Shown: piece after piece, positions 48,558 through 60,020 of the stretch
Layout of the letters: each line of letters starts with the position of its first letter
Numbering within the stretch: position 1 is the first letter of the stretch
Origin: Pholis gunnellus
Taxonomy: Eukaryota; Chordata; Actinopteri; Perciformes; Pholidae
Direction of reading: 5' to 3'
NCBI GenBank assembly: GCA_910591455.2
Contig: OU342807.1
Span: 18,001,623-18,065,622 of the forward strand
DNA length: 64,000 nt
Position numbers and translations under genes: made by a program
Notes under the pieces: model-generated
What the model was told of the DNA's origin: nothing
Database searches by the model: none
What the model saw: the letters and a program-made list of their open reading frames with translations, nothing else

Positions 48558-49408
48558 AAAATAAAAGAAGAGAACATACAGGTGCATAATCATGACAGAA
48601 TAAACAACCCGTCATACAGCATAATTTTAACATTAAAGCAACTGTAAGGAGTATAAAAGTGAGAGTGAAAAACCTGTCAGGCAGCTAATCTTTCTTGAAA
48701 TATCCATTAAACAATGTAGACAGGAAAATTCCCTCACGGTCCCTCTGCCAAGGCAACCATACATAGTACTCCATACCACTGAAATGAGGAATTTAAGCGA
48801 ATTGTGTAAGGAAATGACTTAAACAAATACATATGGAACTCTCAGCAAATCAAAACAAAACAATATCCAAAGTCAGGCTGGTCGACCCATCGCACCTTTC
48901 GATGGACCTTTTCCTGCCTATCCCACTGTCCCTAAACATCGAGAAAAAGAAAACATCTGAGGTCCCATTACATTTAGAAAAAATCATTTCCCAAGTATTT
49001 AGTACATAAAGAAGAAAATTCATTTTTTATTTTACTAATGTAACATATATGAGAAGACATAAGAATGTATAACACTGCAGTTTCTCAGCAGCCTTGACTC
49101 TCAGTTGTAGTATCGATGACGTCTTGAATCTGGATGTTGTATCGCCAGTCCACGTTCAGAGTCCTTCAGACCATTCGTATGTTCATGTTTGAAGTGTCTG
49201 AATCCATTCAGCCCATCGGAGTCCCTGACAATCCACCACCCTTACAGTGGTCTTCTCCCCATATGTACTAGAATGAAAGAAAAGAAAAACAGTATCTTTT
49301 GCATACAGAACAGATACAAATCAAAACATCAATACAGAATAAGAACACTTCTATAAGTAAAATGTGAAATTATAACTCATATTGTCCCTTTATCATATTG
49401 TTTCTATA
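48558..49408. other. Retroviral 3' region without recognisable env
   Basis: The space between the two polypurine-like motifs has only short open frames and no envelope signature (no surface/transmembrane ORF, no CX6CC seen). env is deleted or was never present in this copy. Confidence 0.55.
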
Positions 49409-49440
49409 CCCCCCCCTTCGAGACTAAACAAAGTCTCGAA
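49409..49440 (-). promoter_or_regulatory. Second polypurine/hairpin copy
   Basis: Complement of an eight-C run (49409-49416) followed by the same TTCGAGAC...GTCTCGAA stem (49417-49424 with 49433-49440) as at 48520. It could be an internal polypurine tract or a duplication. Confidence 0.6.
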
Positions 49441-49511
49441 AGAGTAAAACTAAATCAACACTACAAACTACCCAAGCTATAACAGAGGTAAATAATAGGA
49501 TTATAATAGTG

Positions 49512-50093
49512 TCAGATATTCAAAATGGATATTCCTCCACCAATTCGATCTTTATCGCGTCCTACTTTTTGCAAAATCAATTTCACCGTCTTATCCACAA
49601 ACTCTTTTCCATTGTCTGAGAATATTCGATCTGGAAGTCCCCACCTGCTTATGACCTCTCTGCATAAGAACTTGGCAACCGATTGAGCATCTTTTCGTTT
49701 TGTTGGACAAGCCTCAGGCCATCGTGAAAATCTGTCCACAACGACCAGCATATATCTTTTTCCTTCAATCGGTTTTATCATGTCAACATAGTCCACAACG
49801 AGTTCACGCATCGGACCCCTTGGAGTTGGGATGTAACCAGGAGGAACCGTCACTCCCCTCCGAACATTGTTTTTCAGACAGATAGTGCACCTGCCTATGA
49901 CATAATCAATCTGTTCAAGCAAACATGGTGCCCAAAAACCATACTCCTTTGCAATCTTTCTCTTAACTTCCCCCCTTGCAACGTGAGCTAAACCATGCGC
50001 CTCCTGAATCATCAGACCCAACAAGTCTGGAAATTTCCTCCTGACCTGTTGCACTCGCGGGCAAAATGGCCTTGTTGTCCACAAGTATAACAT
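49512..50093 (-). pseudogene. Retroviral integrase, truncated
   Basis: The ORF shows an HHCC zinc-binding module (EAHGLAHVARGEVKR ... RCTICLKN) and the first two catalytic aspartates (VVDYVDM and SDNGKEF). It stops about 27 residues after DNGKEF, before the Glu of the DDE triad is evident, so the enzyme is incomplete. Its start runs out of the gag zinc-knuckle region in a different frame, marking an internal deletion of protease and RT. Fish gamma/epsilon-like retroviral affinity is inferred from overall look. Confidence 0.82.
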
Positions 50094-51720
50094 TCATTTG
50101 ATTGCTGTTGAAAGTTTGGATTAAACCTTCCTCCTCTTCCAAAGTTTCTTTGATCTCTTCCTCTCCAGGACTGCACTTGATCAAAAGCTGGCTGTGGGTA
50201 GGAGACGACTGGAACCACCGGCGGTGGCTGGAACGATTGGAGCTGACTCTGGTTCGGCTGTGGCTGTGGTACTAGTTGATTTAGTGGAGCCTGATTCTGC
50301 ATAACCAGAGCCTGCTTCTTCTCCATCTTCTTATTATCCATCAGTTGTATTTGATTAAGTTTCCTGAGGGTCTCTTGGTCCTGGTCTTTCTGATCATGTT
50401 CCTTTTTCCTATACAGCTCCACTTGGTGGGCTATATGATCCGTATAAACACCCTTTGCCATGCTTCCAAGACCAACCACCTCTGCCAACTTGCTTCTCAC
50501 TAGCAGGGGCCCTTCTGTATTCTGGCTCGCAAAATTGACTGCTCCATTTGATTCAACTCCGGGTCATTTCCTGTGACATTTCTCCACACTTGATGAACTC
50601 TCGACACATAGGCCCTCGGGTTTTCTTCCTGTCCCAGTGGTTCAATGAAAATATTGTCAGGATGTACATTTGTCGGAAATGTTTCTTTCAGCGCCCTGCA
50701 CACTTGACCTCTACTTGCAGCAAACAGCTCTGAATCATTCACAGCAGTTCCCACATATCGATTAAGTCCAGCTTTCTGTAGAATCTCTCCCATAGCATGA
50801 ACTCCAACGAGATTGGCCAAGAGTCTCTTGATATCTCCCATGGCAGGATGCTCTCCCATCATGATCTCTTCCAACTTCGAAATCCAAGGATGTGCTCCAT
50901 CTTGAAGAGTAGGTAACTTTTCAAGTATGCTTGACATATCTGTGTTCCGCCAAGGCTTATACTCCAAACTCTGTCCTCGGAAGACCACTGGAAAGAATTT
51001 GTGGGGTGTCGACTGTTTTCTAGAGCGCAATCTATCTTTCATGGCCGATCGTTCGGAGCTTTCTTTCTCTAGCTCTTCCTTCCGCGTCTGCAACTCCTCT
51101 AACTGGTTCATTAGTTTTCTTTGTCTTTGTGGAAGATCAGCTTTTTGTCTGTCATAGAGGCATCGGTCTATGCTTACTTCGACCTCTCTTAAAGTCATCC
51201 GGGCGTCTTCTTCCTGGCGGTCTTCATCCTCACTGTCATTAGTGGTAGCATCTCCTCTCTTTTCCGCTTTGGTCAGCATCCGCCTGACTGCAGGGTCATA
51301 TCCTCCCCTGCTCTCTTCCGCATCACTTTGGCCACTCTCGTCTCCATATTCCAGCTTTTGCGTCCCAGATCCAAACCATGTTTTCTTCGTACTTTTGGAT
51401 CCTGGATACATCGTTATAGTTGACTCTGCTTGACCTGTTTCTATTATTATGCCCTCCTTGTCTCTGATATGGTAGTCCCCCTCCTGAATGATCACTGTGG
51501 TCTGAGGATAGATTTCCTTAGACTTCGCCCCTATCTCATAAGGTGGCGGTCCCTTCACTGGGTTCATATGTGAGAACACTGAATTGGTGTCTTTCATCAG
51601 TTTTTCTGTTAGTTTTGTATTTTGTTTTATTTCTTCTGCATCTTTATCCCTCTTATCGTTTGCAGCTTTGATCAGTTTCTGTCCCTCATTTTTAAACAAC
51701 TGGAGAATGCCAAGCTCCAC
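50012..51720 (-). pseudogene. Retroviral gag, frameshifted
   Basis: Two overlapping frames: 51720-50500 (406 codons) and 50500-50012. The first has a Lys/Glu-rich N-terminal part with the late-domain motif PPPY near residue 60, a charged linker and a P30-type capsid core beginning FFPVVFRGQSLEYKPW. The second has a Gln/Pro-rich stretch and one CCHC knuckle (CYTCGQQGHFAREC) of the nucleocapsid. The frame breaks near 50500. The gag structure resembles gamma/epsilon-type retroviruses. Confidence 0.82.
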
Positions 51721-52055
51721 TTGCCTCTTCTCTTTGCATTTTCTCCCCTTTTTCGCTCTGCCTTGTATGTGGATACAAGTACCATCATTATTTTAATTAC
51801 ATCTGGGTTAAGAGTCCCCTCCACTGGCCATGGTTGGTCAATTTCAGGCGAGCGTTTATGCCATTTTTCCGATATTTTTGCAATGTTTGCGATGTCTCTA
51901 ATTAAAGGATTATTCTTCTGTACTACATCAACAGGAGTGATTACTTTTGGACTTTTAATGTCCTTTTTCCCATTATAAGGCTTCCTTATGTTCCGTTATT
52001 GTACTTTAAGAAGTAATTGCTAAACTTAAAACTACTCAAAGCTATTTAGATTACT
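51721..52055. other. Retroviral sequence between gag and LINE
   Basis: Low-coding sequence upstream (sense) of the gag ORF; it probably includes further gag N-terminal coding, but stops interrupt all frames. Confidence 0.4.
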
Positions 52056-55000
52056 TCCATCCATCCATCCATCCATTTTCCTCCACTTATCCGGGGTCGG
52101 GTCGCGGTGGCAGCAGGCCAAGCAGGCTGACCCAGACTTCCCTCTCGCCCGCAACATTTTCCAGCTCATACTGGGGGATCCCGAGGCGTTCCCAGGCCAG
52201 CTGGGAGATATAATCCCTCCAGCGTGTTCTGGGTTTTCCCCGGGGTCTCTTCCCAGTTGGACGTGCCTGGAAAACCTCTAGTGGGAGGCGTCCAGGAGGC
52301 ATCCTAATCAGATGCCCGAACCACCTCAGCTGACTCCTTTCGATGCGAAGGAGTAGCGGCTCGACTCCAAGTTCCCTCCTGATGTCCGAGCTCCTTACCC
52401 TATCTCTAAGGCTGAGCCCGGCCACCCTACGGAGGAAACTCATTTCGGCCGCTTGTACCCGCGACCTTGTCCTTTCGGTCACGACCCAGAGTTCGTGACC
52501 ATAGGTGAGGGTAGGAACGTAGACCGACCAGTAAATTGAGAGCTTTGCCTTCCGGCTCAGCTCTCTCTTCACCAAGACGGTCCGGTGCAGCGCCTGCTTT
52601 ACTGCTGCAGCCGCACCGATCCGCCTGTCGATCTCCCGCTCCATCTTACCCTCACTCGTGAACAAGACCCTGAGATACTTAAACTCCTTCACTTGAGGTA
52701 GGCACTCCGTCCCCACCTGGAGGGAGCAATCCACCAATTTCCGGCAGAGCACCATGGCCTCGGATTTGGAGGTGCTAACTCTCATCCCCGCCGCTTCACA
52801 CTCGGCTGCAAACCGCCCCAATGAATGCTGGAGGTCACGATCCGAGGAGGCCAACAGGACCACATCGTCTGCAAATAGCAGAGAGGTGATCCCGAGACCC
52901 CCGAACCTGACGTTCTCCACCGCCCGGCTGCGCCTAGAAACCCTGTCCATGAAAGTCACGAACAGGACCGGTGACAAAGGGCAGCCCTGGCGGAGGCCAA
53001 CACCCACCGGGAACGTGTCTGACTTATTGCTGAGAATGCGGACACAGCTCCTACTGCAGTCGTACAGAGACCGGATAGCCCGTTGTAACAGGTCCGGCAC
53101 CCCATACTCCCGCAGCACCCCCCACAAGAACCCCCGAGGGACCCGGTCGAAAGCCTTTTCCAAGTCCACAACACACATGTAGACTGGTTGGGCAAACTCC
53201 CAGAACCCCTCCAGTAGTCTTGCGAGGGTGAAGAGCTGGTCCACTGTTCCACGGCCGGGACGGAATCCGCACTGCTCCTCTTGAATCCGAGGTTCGACAA
53301 ACGGTCGGAGCCTCCTTTCCAGCACCCTGGCATAAGTTTTCCCCGGGAGGCTGAGTAGTGTGATACCCCGATAATTCGAGCACACTCTCCGGTCCCCCTT
53401 TTTGAAAATGGGAACCACCACCCCGGTCTGCCAGTCCATGGGCACTGATGCCGACCCCCATGCGACACTGAAGAGGCGTGTCAGCCAAGACAGCCCAACA
53501 GTGTCCAGCGCCTTCAGCATCTCAGGGCGGATCTCATCCACCCCCGGCGCCTTGCCACCAAGGAGCTTTTTGACTACCTTAGCGACATCTGCCAGGGATA
53601 TGGGCGAGCCCCCCAGGTCTTCAGGCGCTGCCTCCTCTGAAGAGGACATGTTGGTCGGGTTTAGGAGTTCCTCAAAGTGTTCTTTCCACCGCCCGACGAT
53701 GTCCCCCGTCCGGGTCAACAGTTCCCCCCCCCTGCTGAGAACAGCCTGGGGTAGGCCCTGCTTTCCCTTCCTGAGCCGTCGGATGGTTTGCCAGAACCTC
53801 CTTGAGGCCAACCGAAAGTCCTTCTCCATGGCCTCCCCGAACACCCGCGACCACCGCAGCTGCAGTCCTTCTGGCCTCCCGGTACCTCTCAGCTGCTTCA
53901 GGAGACCCCTGGGCCAGACAGGCCCTGAAGGCCTCCTTCTTCAGCTTGACAGCTTCCCTCACCTCCGGTGTCCACCATCGGGTTCTCGGGTTGCCGCCAC
54001 GACAGGCACCGATGACCTTCCGGCCACAGCTCCTAGCGGCCGCGTCCACAATAGAGGCTTTGAACATGGTCCATTCGGATTCCATGTTCCCAACCTCCCT
54101 CGGGATGTGTGACAAGTTCTTCCGGAGGTGGGAGTTAAAGACCTCCCGGACAGGGTCCTCCGCCAGACGTTCCCAGTTCACCCTCACTATACGTTTGGGC
54201 TTGCCGGGTCTTTCCAACCGGTTCCCCTGCCATCTGATCCAACTCACCACCAGATGGTGATCAGTTGACAGCTCTGCTCCTCTCTTCACCCGAGTGTCCA
54301 AGACATACGGCCGCAGATCAGATGATACAATTACAAAGTCGATCATTGATCTCCGGCCTAAGGTGTTCTGGTACCAGGTACACTTATGAGCCACCTTATG
54401 TTCGAACATGGTGTTCGTTATGGCCAAACCATGGCTAGCACAGAAGTCCAATAACGAGACACCACTCGGGTTCAGATCGGGCAAGCCGTTCCTCCCAATC
54501 ACCCCCCGCCAGGTTTCTCCGTCATTGCCCACGTGCGCGTTGAAGTCCCCCAGGAGAACTATGGAGTCGGCAGGCGGCGCCCTTTCCAGGACCCCTCCCA
54601 CCGACTCCAAGAAGGCCGGATACTCTGAACTGCTGTTTGGTGCATAAGCACAAACCACAGTCAGAGCCTTGCTCCCCGCAACCCGTAGGCGCATGGAGGC
54701 GACCCTCTCGTTCTCTGGGGAGAATTCCAACACAGCGGCGCTCAGCCGGGGGCTCGTGAGTATCCCCACTCCCGCCCGGCGCCTCTCACCTTGGGCAACT
54801 CCGGAAAAGGACAAAGTCCAACCCTTCTCCAGGAGCTTGGTTCCAGAGCCAGTACTGTGTGTGGAGGTGAGTCCAACTATATCTAGCTGGTATCGCTCCA
54901 CCTCCTGCACCAGCTCCGGCTCTTTCCCCGCTAGTGAGGTGACGTTCCACGTCCCTAGAGCTAGTCTATGCTGCCGGTAATCGGCTCGCCCAGGCCTCCG

Positions 55001-55420
55001 GCCTGACCTGCCGCCCGGTCTGCATTGCACCCGACCCCGATGCTTGTCCCTACGGGTGGTGGGTCCACAGGGTGGCTGCTCCATGTTGTTTCTTCGGGCT
55101 GAGCCCGACCGGGCCCCATGGGCGAAGGCCCGCCACCAGACGCTCGCCGACGAGCTCCCCTCCTGGGTCTGGCTCCGGGAGGGTGCCCCGGTTTCCCTTG
55201 TCCGGGCGAGGTGGCTGAAGTCCGTGGGCTGCTTATCATTGGGGTTCTTTTGAACCGCTTTTAGTCTGGGCTCTCCCCTGAGGCCTGTTTGCCTTGGGAG
55301 ACCCTACCAGGGGCTACTGCCCCGGACAACATAGCTCCCAGGATCACTGAGCCACGCAAACTCCTCCACCACGGTAAGGTGGCGATTCGCGGAGGAGCAC
55401 TTCCCCCCCCTTTTAAAAAA
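52056..55420 (-). mobile_element. Non-LTR retrotransposon, RTE/Rex3-like, near full length
   Basis: In minus orientation a 5' region (to about 55420, containing GTGGTGGAGGAGTTTGCGTG) precedes an ORF from 55084 with an AP-endonuclease domain (LALGTWNVTSL, LLGDFNAHVG, STDHHLVV). It continues into reverse transcriptase (YRGITLLSLPGKTYARVLE, CGFRPGRGTVDQLF, LRQGCPLSPVLF, LLFADDVVLLA) and a C-terminal RWFGHLIRMP...RPRGKPRTRWRDYI region ending at 52087. One frameshift near 53845 separates the endonuclease frame (55084-53672) from the RT frame (53844-52087). The 3' end is a short (GGAT)n tail, complement of 52057-52075, typical of RTE elements such as Rex3. It lies inside the retroviral leader. Confidence 0.85.
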
Positions 55421-57704
55421 AATAAAATAAAATCACTAAGCAATTAACCAATTACGAAATTAAGCAATCAATCAATTAACCAATTTGTAAACCAACAAAT
55501 CAATCCATCAGTCAACAACCACATCAAGACCCAATCAATCAACCAAACAACAAATTACCCCATCAATTAATTAACCAATAAATCAATTTGATAATGCCAA
55601 AGGAGCAAGAGCTCATTAATGCAATAGCACAACCCAAAGTCCACTTATAATGTCTGACAAAAAGATCACGCGCTCCCACAAGTGACTGACTGTCACCAAA
55701 TGTGGACTTAATCTCTGTAAGACAATCGCCTAATTATCACCCAATATTCAGCTCAAATCGTCAAACAGTCACAATACTGAATGTCCACTACAGCACAGAT
55801 CAGAACAAATCACGCACAAATAACAAATTGACATCTGCAATTGCCAGCAGAGTTTAGACCAAACAGTCATTCGCCATTAATTAATTAAATGCATTCACTG
55901 GTCAGTCAGTTGCCAAGTTTCTATTTATTTACTTATTTATTTCTCCTAACTGGCTAGAGCATGTATTCTTTCATGTGTGTTTGAGCAGGTCAGTATCCTT
56001 TTAGGCTTATAAATGAAAGCAGGTTAAAAATGTGTACCACCCATATTAACCACGACTGAGAACACATACACATATGGAAAATTCAGGTTTTGTTTTTGCT
56101 AAAGAGTTTGTGGATAAAGTTGTACCGGCCTTTTGTGGATTGAAACAGAAGCCTCTCAGTAGACGTCAGCAAGCCACACTCCGTGAGGCACCGGCCCTCT
56201 GTCTTGTCTTCAGTCTTAATTCTCATTCATCGTAAATGACATAAAGACAAGAAAACAGGCAATGATTTAGTTTCTTATGAACCCCTTAGGTCCCTTTAAC
56301 AGCATCATAAACTTTATTCCTAAATGAAACCCCTTCCAAATGAAACAAACAGTTCAAACGGCAAAGGAATTTTCTGTATCTCACAGGAAAGTGTTATTTT
56401 CACTGTGCACTCTCACACACACACCTTCCGACCTCCATCTGGAGGGAATTTTGAGACGAGTGAGGGGGGGTGCTACCCTTCTTAAACGAAGTTCATTATG
56501 TATTCAATAACTCATTTGTTGTATTACGTCCCTTTTAAGAAGAGCTCATGTTTTATTTATTAACTCATTAAATTCATTACGTCTTCTCAAAAGAAGCTCA
56601 TTTTTATCCAACACCTCGCTTAATTCATTACGTCTTCTCAAAAGAAGCTCATTTCATTTTTTCGTTTATTCAATACATCGGGCAACATATCTGTCCTTAC
56701 AAGTTATTAAATGTCCCGTTCTCAAATCACAACCGTTATATGATTATTCAATCATAATGTGTTTTTTCTTTTAACTTTAAACATGTCTCCTCTCCTCCTG
56801 CAGTTTTCATAGCACACAGCTGGAACACATTAGCAGCCAAATCTCACACACACACACACCCGGTAACAGACGCACACACAATTTCACCCAGCTCTGCTCT
56901 CCCAAAGTAAACACCCGATATTCAGCGCGCACACCATTTATACCATACAGATATTATAGCATGCTTTTGCCGCTTTACCATTATTTTTCTCATAAAATTT
57001 CTGCTACCTCTGAGATGTAAATATCCGATGAGAGGCTGCATCAGACACTGTTCGTCAACAAATGCCAGAGTGGTAACAGTCAATCAAATTTTTATTCTAC
57101 ATTCTCCAGTTATCAAACTGACCATAAGGTGTTGTTCCAGGTTTTTTCGGCCCGTACTACGCTCCTCCACTGAGGGCTCTATCCTATCCGATTTTGCGGC
57201 TCCATCATATGATCATTTCCTTTAAGCTTATCTCTCTCTCATTACTCTGTCTCTTATCACTTTTTACATTTATTTATTCAAATTACCTGGATCCAGGTTT
57301 CCCAATTTTGTCTTTCTAACTTAATTCCTGACTATGTCAAAGCCATCGTTACACAGTGGCTAATATGCATGTCTTACCATTAAGAAGTTGTGTCTATTTA
57401 GCACGCCTTATCGTTACAATGAAGCTATTCTAATCTATTCCTTGTATTTCTCATACTTCTTTTCTTCACTTTTTTATCTTCTCTATATTCATTCCCCCTT
57501 TTTGCGTATTTCCTTATGCAAATTAAATTAAATTTAGCACGGAGTTTCACTTCAAACATCAAATCAACAGGACATGTCCATAAAGAGATTCTTATTTTAC
57601 GGTGTGACCAAGCAATCTACATATAACAGCCCCAATGGATGACCAGCATTCAATCGAGGGAGCTCACCGTATATGAAGATGACGAAAAATCGCAGGCAAC
57701 ATCC
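55421..57704 (-). other. Retroviral leader region, non-coding, with repeats
   Basis: About 2.3 kb between LINE and 5' LTR. It includes a caatcaattaacc-type low-complexity stretch at 55430-55590 and tandem 51-53-bp repeats at 56475-56690. No coding frame is recognisable; ORFs at 57028-57225 are not supported. Confidence 0.5.
56475..56690. repeat. Four tandem units of 51-53 bp with small hairpins
   Basis: Units start at 56475, 56526, 56579 and 56630. Units 3 and 4 share acgtcttctcaaaagaagct, in which cttct and agaag can pair around a short loop; units 1 and 2 are diverged versions with the same layout and a following ctcatt. Confidence 0.75.
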
Positions 57705-57722
57705 GCTCAGTTCGTGACGCCA
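57705..57722 (-). promoter_or_regulatory. Primer-binding-site-like sequence of the retrovirus
   Basis: In sense direction TGGCGTCACGAACTGAGC lies 4 nt after the 5' LTR end. It begins TGG, as needed to pair with a tRNA 3' CCA end, and resembles lysine-type sites in its first half. The tRNA is not identified. Confidence 0.55.
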
Positions 57723-57726
57723 AGTT

Positions 57727-58131
57727 TGTCGTATATTTCAAGCGACAGTGATGTTGAAGTGATGATGAAGGAAGATCCGCGGACACTGCTCTTGCTGTAT
57801 AATGAAGTTTATTACAAACAAGCAACACATGTCATACGGACGGCTAGCACGCCCGGAGAGACCTCAGTCAATTCAAAATGGCTCTGCCGACCGGAGAGTC
57901 TTCGTCCCCTTAAATACAGATGATGCTGTCCTTTCCAGGACCCCTAATAAAACATGTCTCAGACATGGGCCTCCTGCTCCTCCTCGTATGCCTGCTCTGA
58001 TAATATAAAACATCTGTACATGTCACAGGGCGCATAAATTAAGGACATGCCTCCTACACTCCATGCATCTGCTCCTGGAAAGGACAGAGTTCATGCACGT
58101 ATGCTGTTTCATAAGTATTGAGGAAAATACA
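57727..58131 (-). repeat. 5' LTR of the endogenous retrovirus
   Basis: In sense direction it starts TGTATTTTCC and ends ATATACGACA. TATTTAAG (complement of about 57909-57916) is a TATA-like element and AATAAA is the complement of 57808-57813. It is about 99% identical to the 3' LTR. Confidence 0.82.
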
Positions 58132-58857
58132 CTAAATCTTCTTGCCCAAGAAATGAGCCACCCCGCTTGGCTGCCAATGTGATAAGGATGCAACCAGGGC
58201 CAACACGGATGGCAGTTACTCATGTGCAGGACATCAAGAAAATTATTCTGGATTGCAATAATTTAGAAGGAAGGCGTGTTTTTGGAGAGAGGTGGAAGGA
58301 GATGGACCATACCCATTCACATGCCTGCTTATCCTTGCTGGAGTTTTCAGGTCCAAAGGGGAATCCACAGAATCCCTGTGGGATGCAGAAACTGGCAGAG
58401 AACTTTTCCGTCTCTGGAAAACTTCCACATAATTTCCAGGATTATCCGCTTTTATAAACGAGACGACAGACCAGCTCAACGGCAGAGAGACAAGCTAGCT
58501 GCCATCAGGGCAGTGTGGGACAAGTGGGTGCACCGCCTCCCCCTGTTTTACAGCACTGGGCCTAATGTCACCATTGATGAGCAGCTGCTGCCATTTAGGG
58601 GCTGCTGCCTCTTTAGGCAGTATATACCATCTAAACCTGCAAAATATGGTATAAATATCTGGGCTGCCTGTGATGCCACTTCCTCATATGCTTGGAACTT
58701 ACAAGTCTACACGGGGAAGTCAAATGGAGGAGCCCCTGAGAAAAATCAAGGACTGAGAGTTGGAAACATCACATGCGACAATTTTAAACAAAAAACGAGA
58801 AGCACTTTAATTCATAAATGTGACCTAACAAAGGTAAAAGGCAAATATTAACCATAT
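58132..58857 (+). pseudogene. piggyBac-type transposase, C-terminal piece, frameshifted
   Basis: Continues the 47817 piece after the retrovirus: LAANVIRMQPGPTRMAVTHVQDIK, IILDCNNLEGRRVFGERWKEMD, then (other frames) FHIISRIIRFYKRDDRPAQRQRDKL, NVTIDEQLLPFRGCCLFRQYIPSKPAKYG, INIWAACDATSSYAWNLQVY and ITCDNF. All three catalytic Asp contexts (TIDEQ, ACDAT, CDNF) are visible. At least two frameshifts lie between 58300 and 58430, a short piece before CDNF is missing, and the end is lost. Dead copy. Confidence 0.85.
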
Positions 58858-59099
58858 ATGCTGTTTATATTGCTTGTAATTGGGATGAGGTAAACATCTT
58901 TTGAGTATTTTAACATAAAATAGTTTGATTGTGTTGAATTAAAAACCCCAAAATGCAGCGGGTCCACCAGACCCACGAACACTGGCTGTTTAACAAAAAT
59001 ATCAACACCATACAAGTGTTAAGTTTCGGCTGAAACTCTAGGTGTGGCACATTCCTTGGGCCCAGGGTGTCTTATCCACCCAATACAGGCCTTTTGCTG
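58858..59099. other. Spacer after piggyBac remnant
   Basis: AT-rich; contains gcgggtccaccagacccacg (about 58958), a small inverted repeat possibly from the piggyBac 3' region. No gene. Confidence 0.4.
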
Positions 59100-60015
59100 A
59101 ACAAACCTGAGTGAGAAGCTGCGGGTGGTGGGGGTTAACGCGTCCACCGTCTCCTGGATCACTGACTACCTCACGGGCAGACCACAGTTTGTCCGACTGG
59201 GCCATGTGCTGTATGATGTGGTGGTCAGTGATATTGAAGCCCCACAGGGAACTGTTCTGTCTCCCTTCCTGTTCACCTTGTACACCACTGACTTCCAATA
59301 CAACTCTGTGTCATGCCATCTGCAGAAGTTCTCTGATGACTCTGCAGTGGTCGGGTGTATAAGGGACAGACGGGAGGAGGAGTACAGGGCAGTAGTGGAT
59401 GACTTTGTGGAGTGGGCCGTTAGAAATCACCTGATGCTGAACGGGCCAAGACCAGAGAGATGGTGGTAGACTTTAGGAGGAAGACGACGGCCCCACAACT
59501 GCTGAGAGTTCTGGGAGAGGATGTGGACATGGTGGAGGATTACAAGTACCTGGGTGTCTCCATCGACAACAGACTGGAAGACCAACATCAACGCTGTGTA
59601 CAAGAAGGGGATGAGTCGACTCTTTTTCTTGAGGAAGCTTCGATCCTTCGACGTGTGCAGCAAGATGTTGGAGATGTTCTACCAGTCTGTTTTGGCCAGT
59701 GCACTGTACTTCGCCGTAGTCTGCTGGGGGAGCAGCATTGGAGCCGGAGACACCAACAGACTTAATAGACTGATTAAGAAGGCCGGCTCCATCATTGGTT
59801 GTAAACAAGACTACAGGTGGTGGAGAGGAGGACACTGAAGAAACTATTATCCATATTGGATAACCCTGATCACCCTCTCCACCACCTACTGCAGTCTCCA
59901 ACAGACTAATCCAGCTCCGCTGTCACAAGGACAGATACAGGAAAACATTCCTGCCCTCTGCAATAAGACTGTACAACAAATCACCTTTGGCCAGATCATC
60001 CTCCACATAACTACA
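59100..60015 (+). mobile_element. LINE fragment, L2/CR1-like (possibly Rex1), 5'-truncated
   Basis: RT C-terminal half: VSWITDYLTGRPQFVRLG, APQGTVLSPFLFTLYTTDFQ, LQKFSDDSAVVGCI (active-site variant SDDSA), then MVVDFRRKT, VEDYKYLGVSIDN and FYQSVLASALYFAVVCWG. Frame changes occur near 59460 and 59580. It ends with the usual LINE C-terminal region (FLPSAIRLYN-like residues near 59950) just before the LTR-like repeat at 60021. Confidence 0.82.
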
Positions 60016-60020
60016 CGCCG

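Larger units (their letters stand above)
48112..58131 (-). mobile_element. Endogenous retrovirus (gamma/epsilon-like), defective, with LINE insertion
   Basis: Two near-identical 405-406 bp LTRs bound about 9.2 kb in minus orientation. Order in sense direction: 5' LTR, primer-binding-site-like sequence, long leader, LINE insertion, gag with a PPPY late motif and a CCHC knuckle, integrase piece, polypurine tract, 3' LTR. Protease, reverse transcriptase and RNase H are absent, because gag runs directly into integrase near 50045; integrase lacks its C-terminal part and no env is recognisable. It cannot be autonomous. The LTRs differ at only about four substitutions and one indel, so the insertion is young. 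It sits inside a piggyBac remnant, with TCTT on both sides as a possible 4-bp target duplication. Confidence 0.85.

Noticed and set aside
48558..49408. Retroviral envelope gene
   Set aside because: Searched between integrase and 3' LTR; no long frame or envelope signature present.
53402..54260. Long plus-strand ORFs
   Set aside because: Antisense shadows of the GC-rich LINE reverse transcriptase.
57639..57923. Possible second piggyBac N-terminus (acidic ORF)
   Set aside because: It spans the retroviral primer-binding site into the LTR; the shared acidic part is LTR sequence, so transposase identity is not supported.
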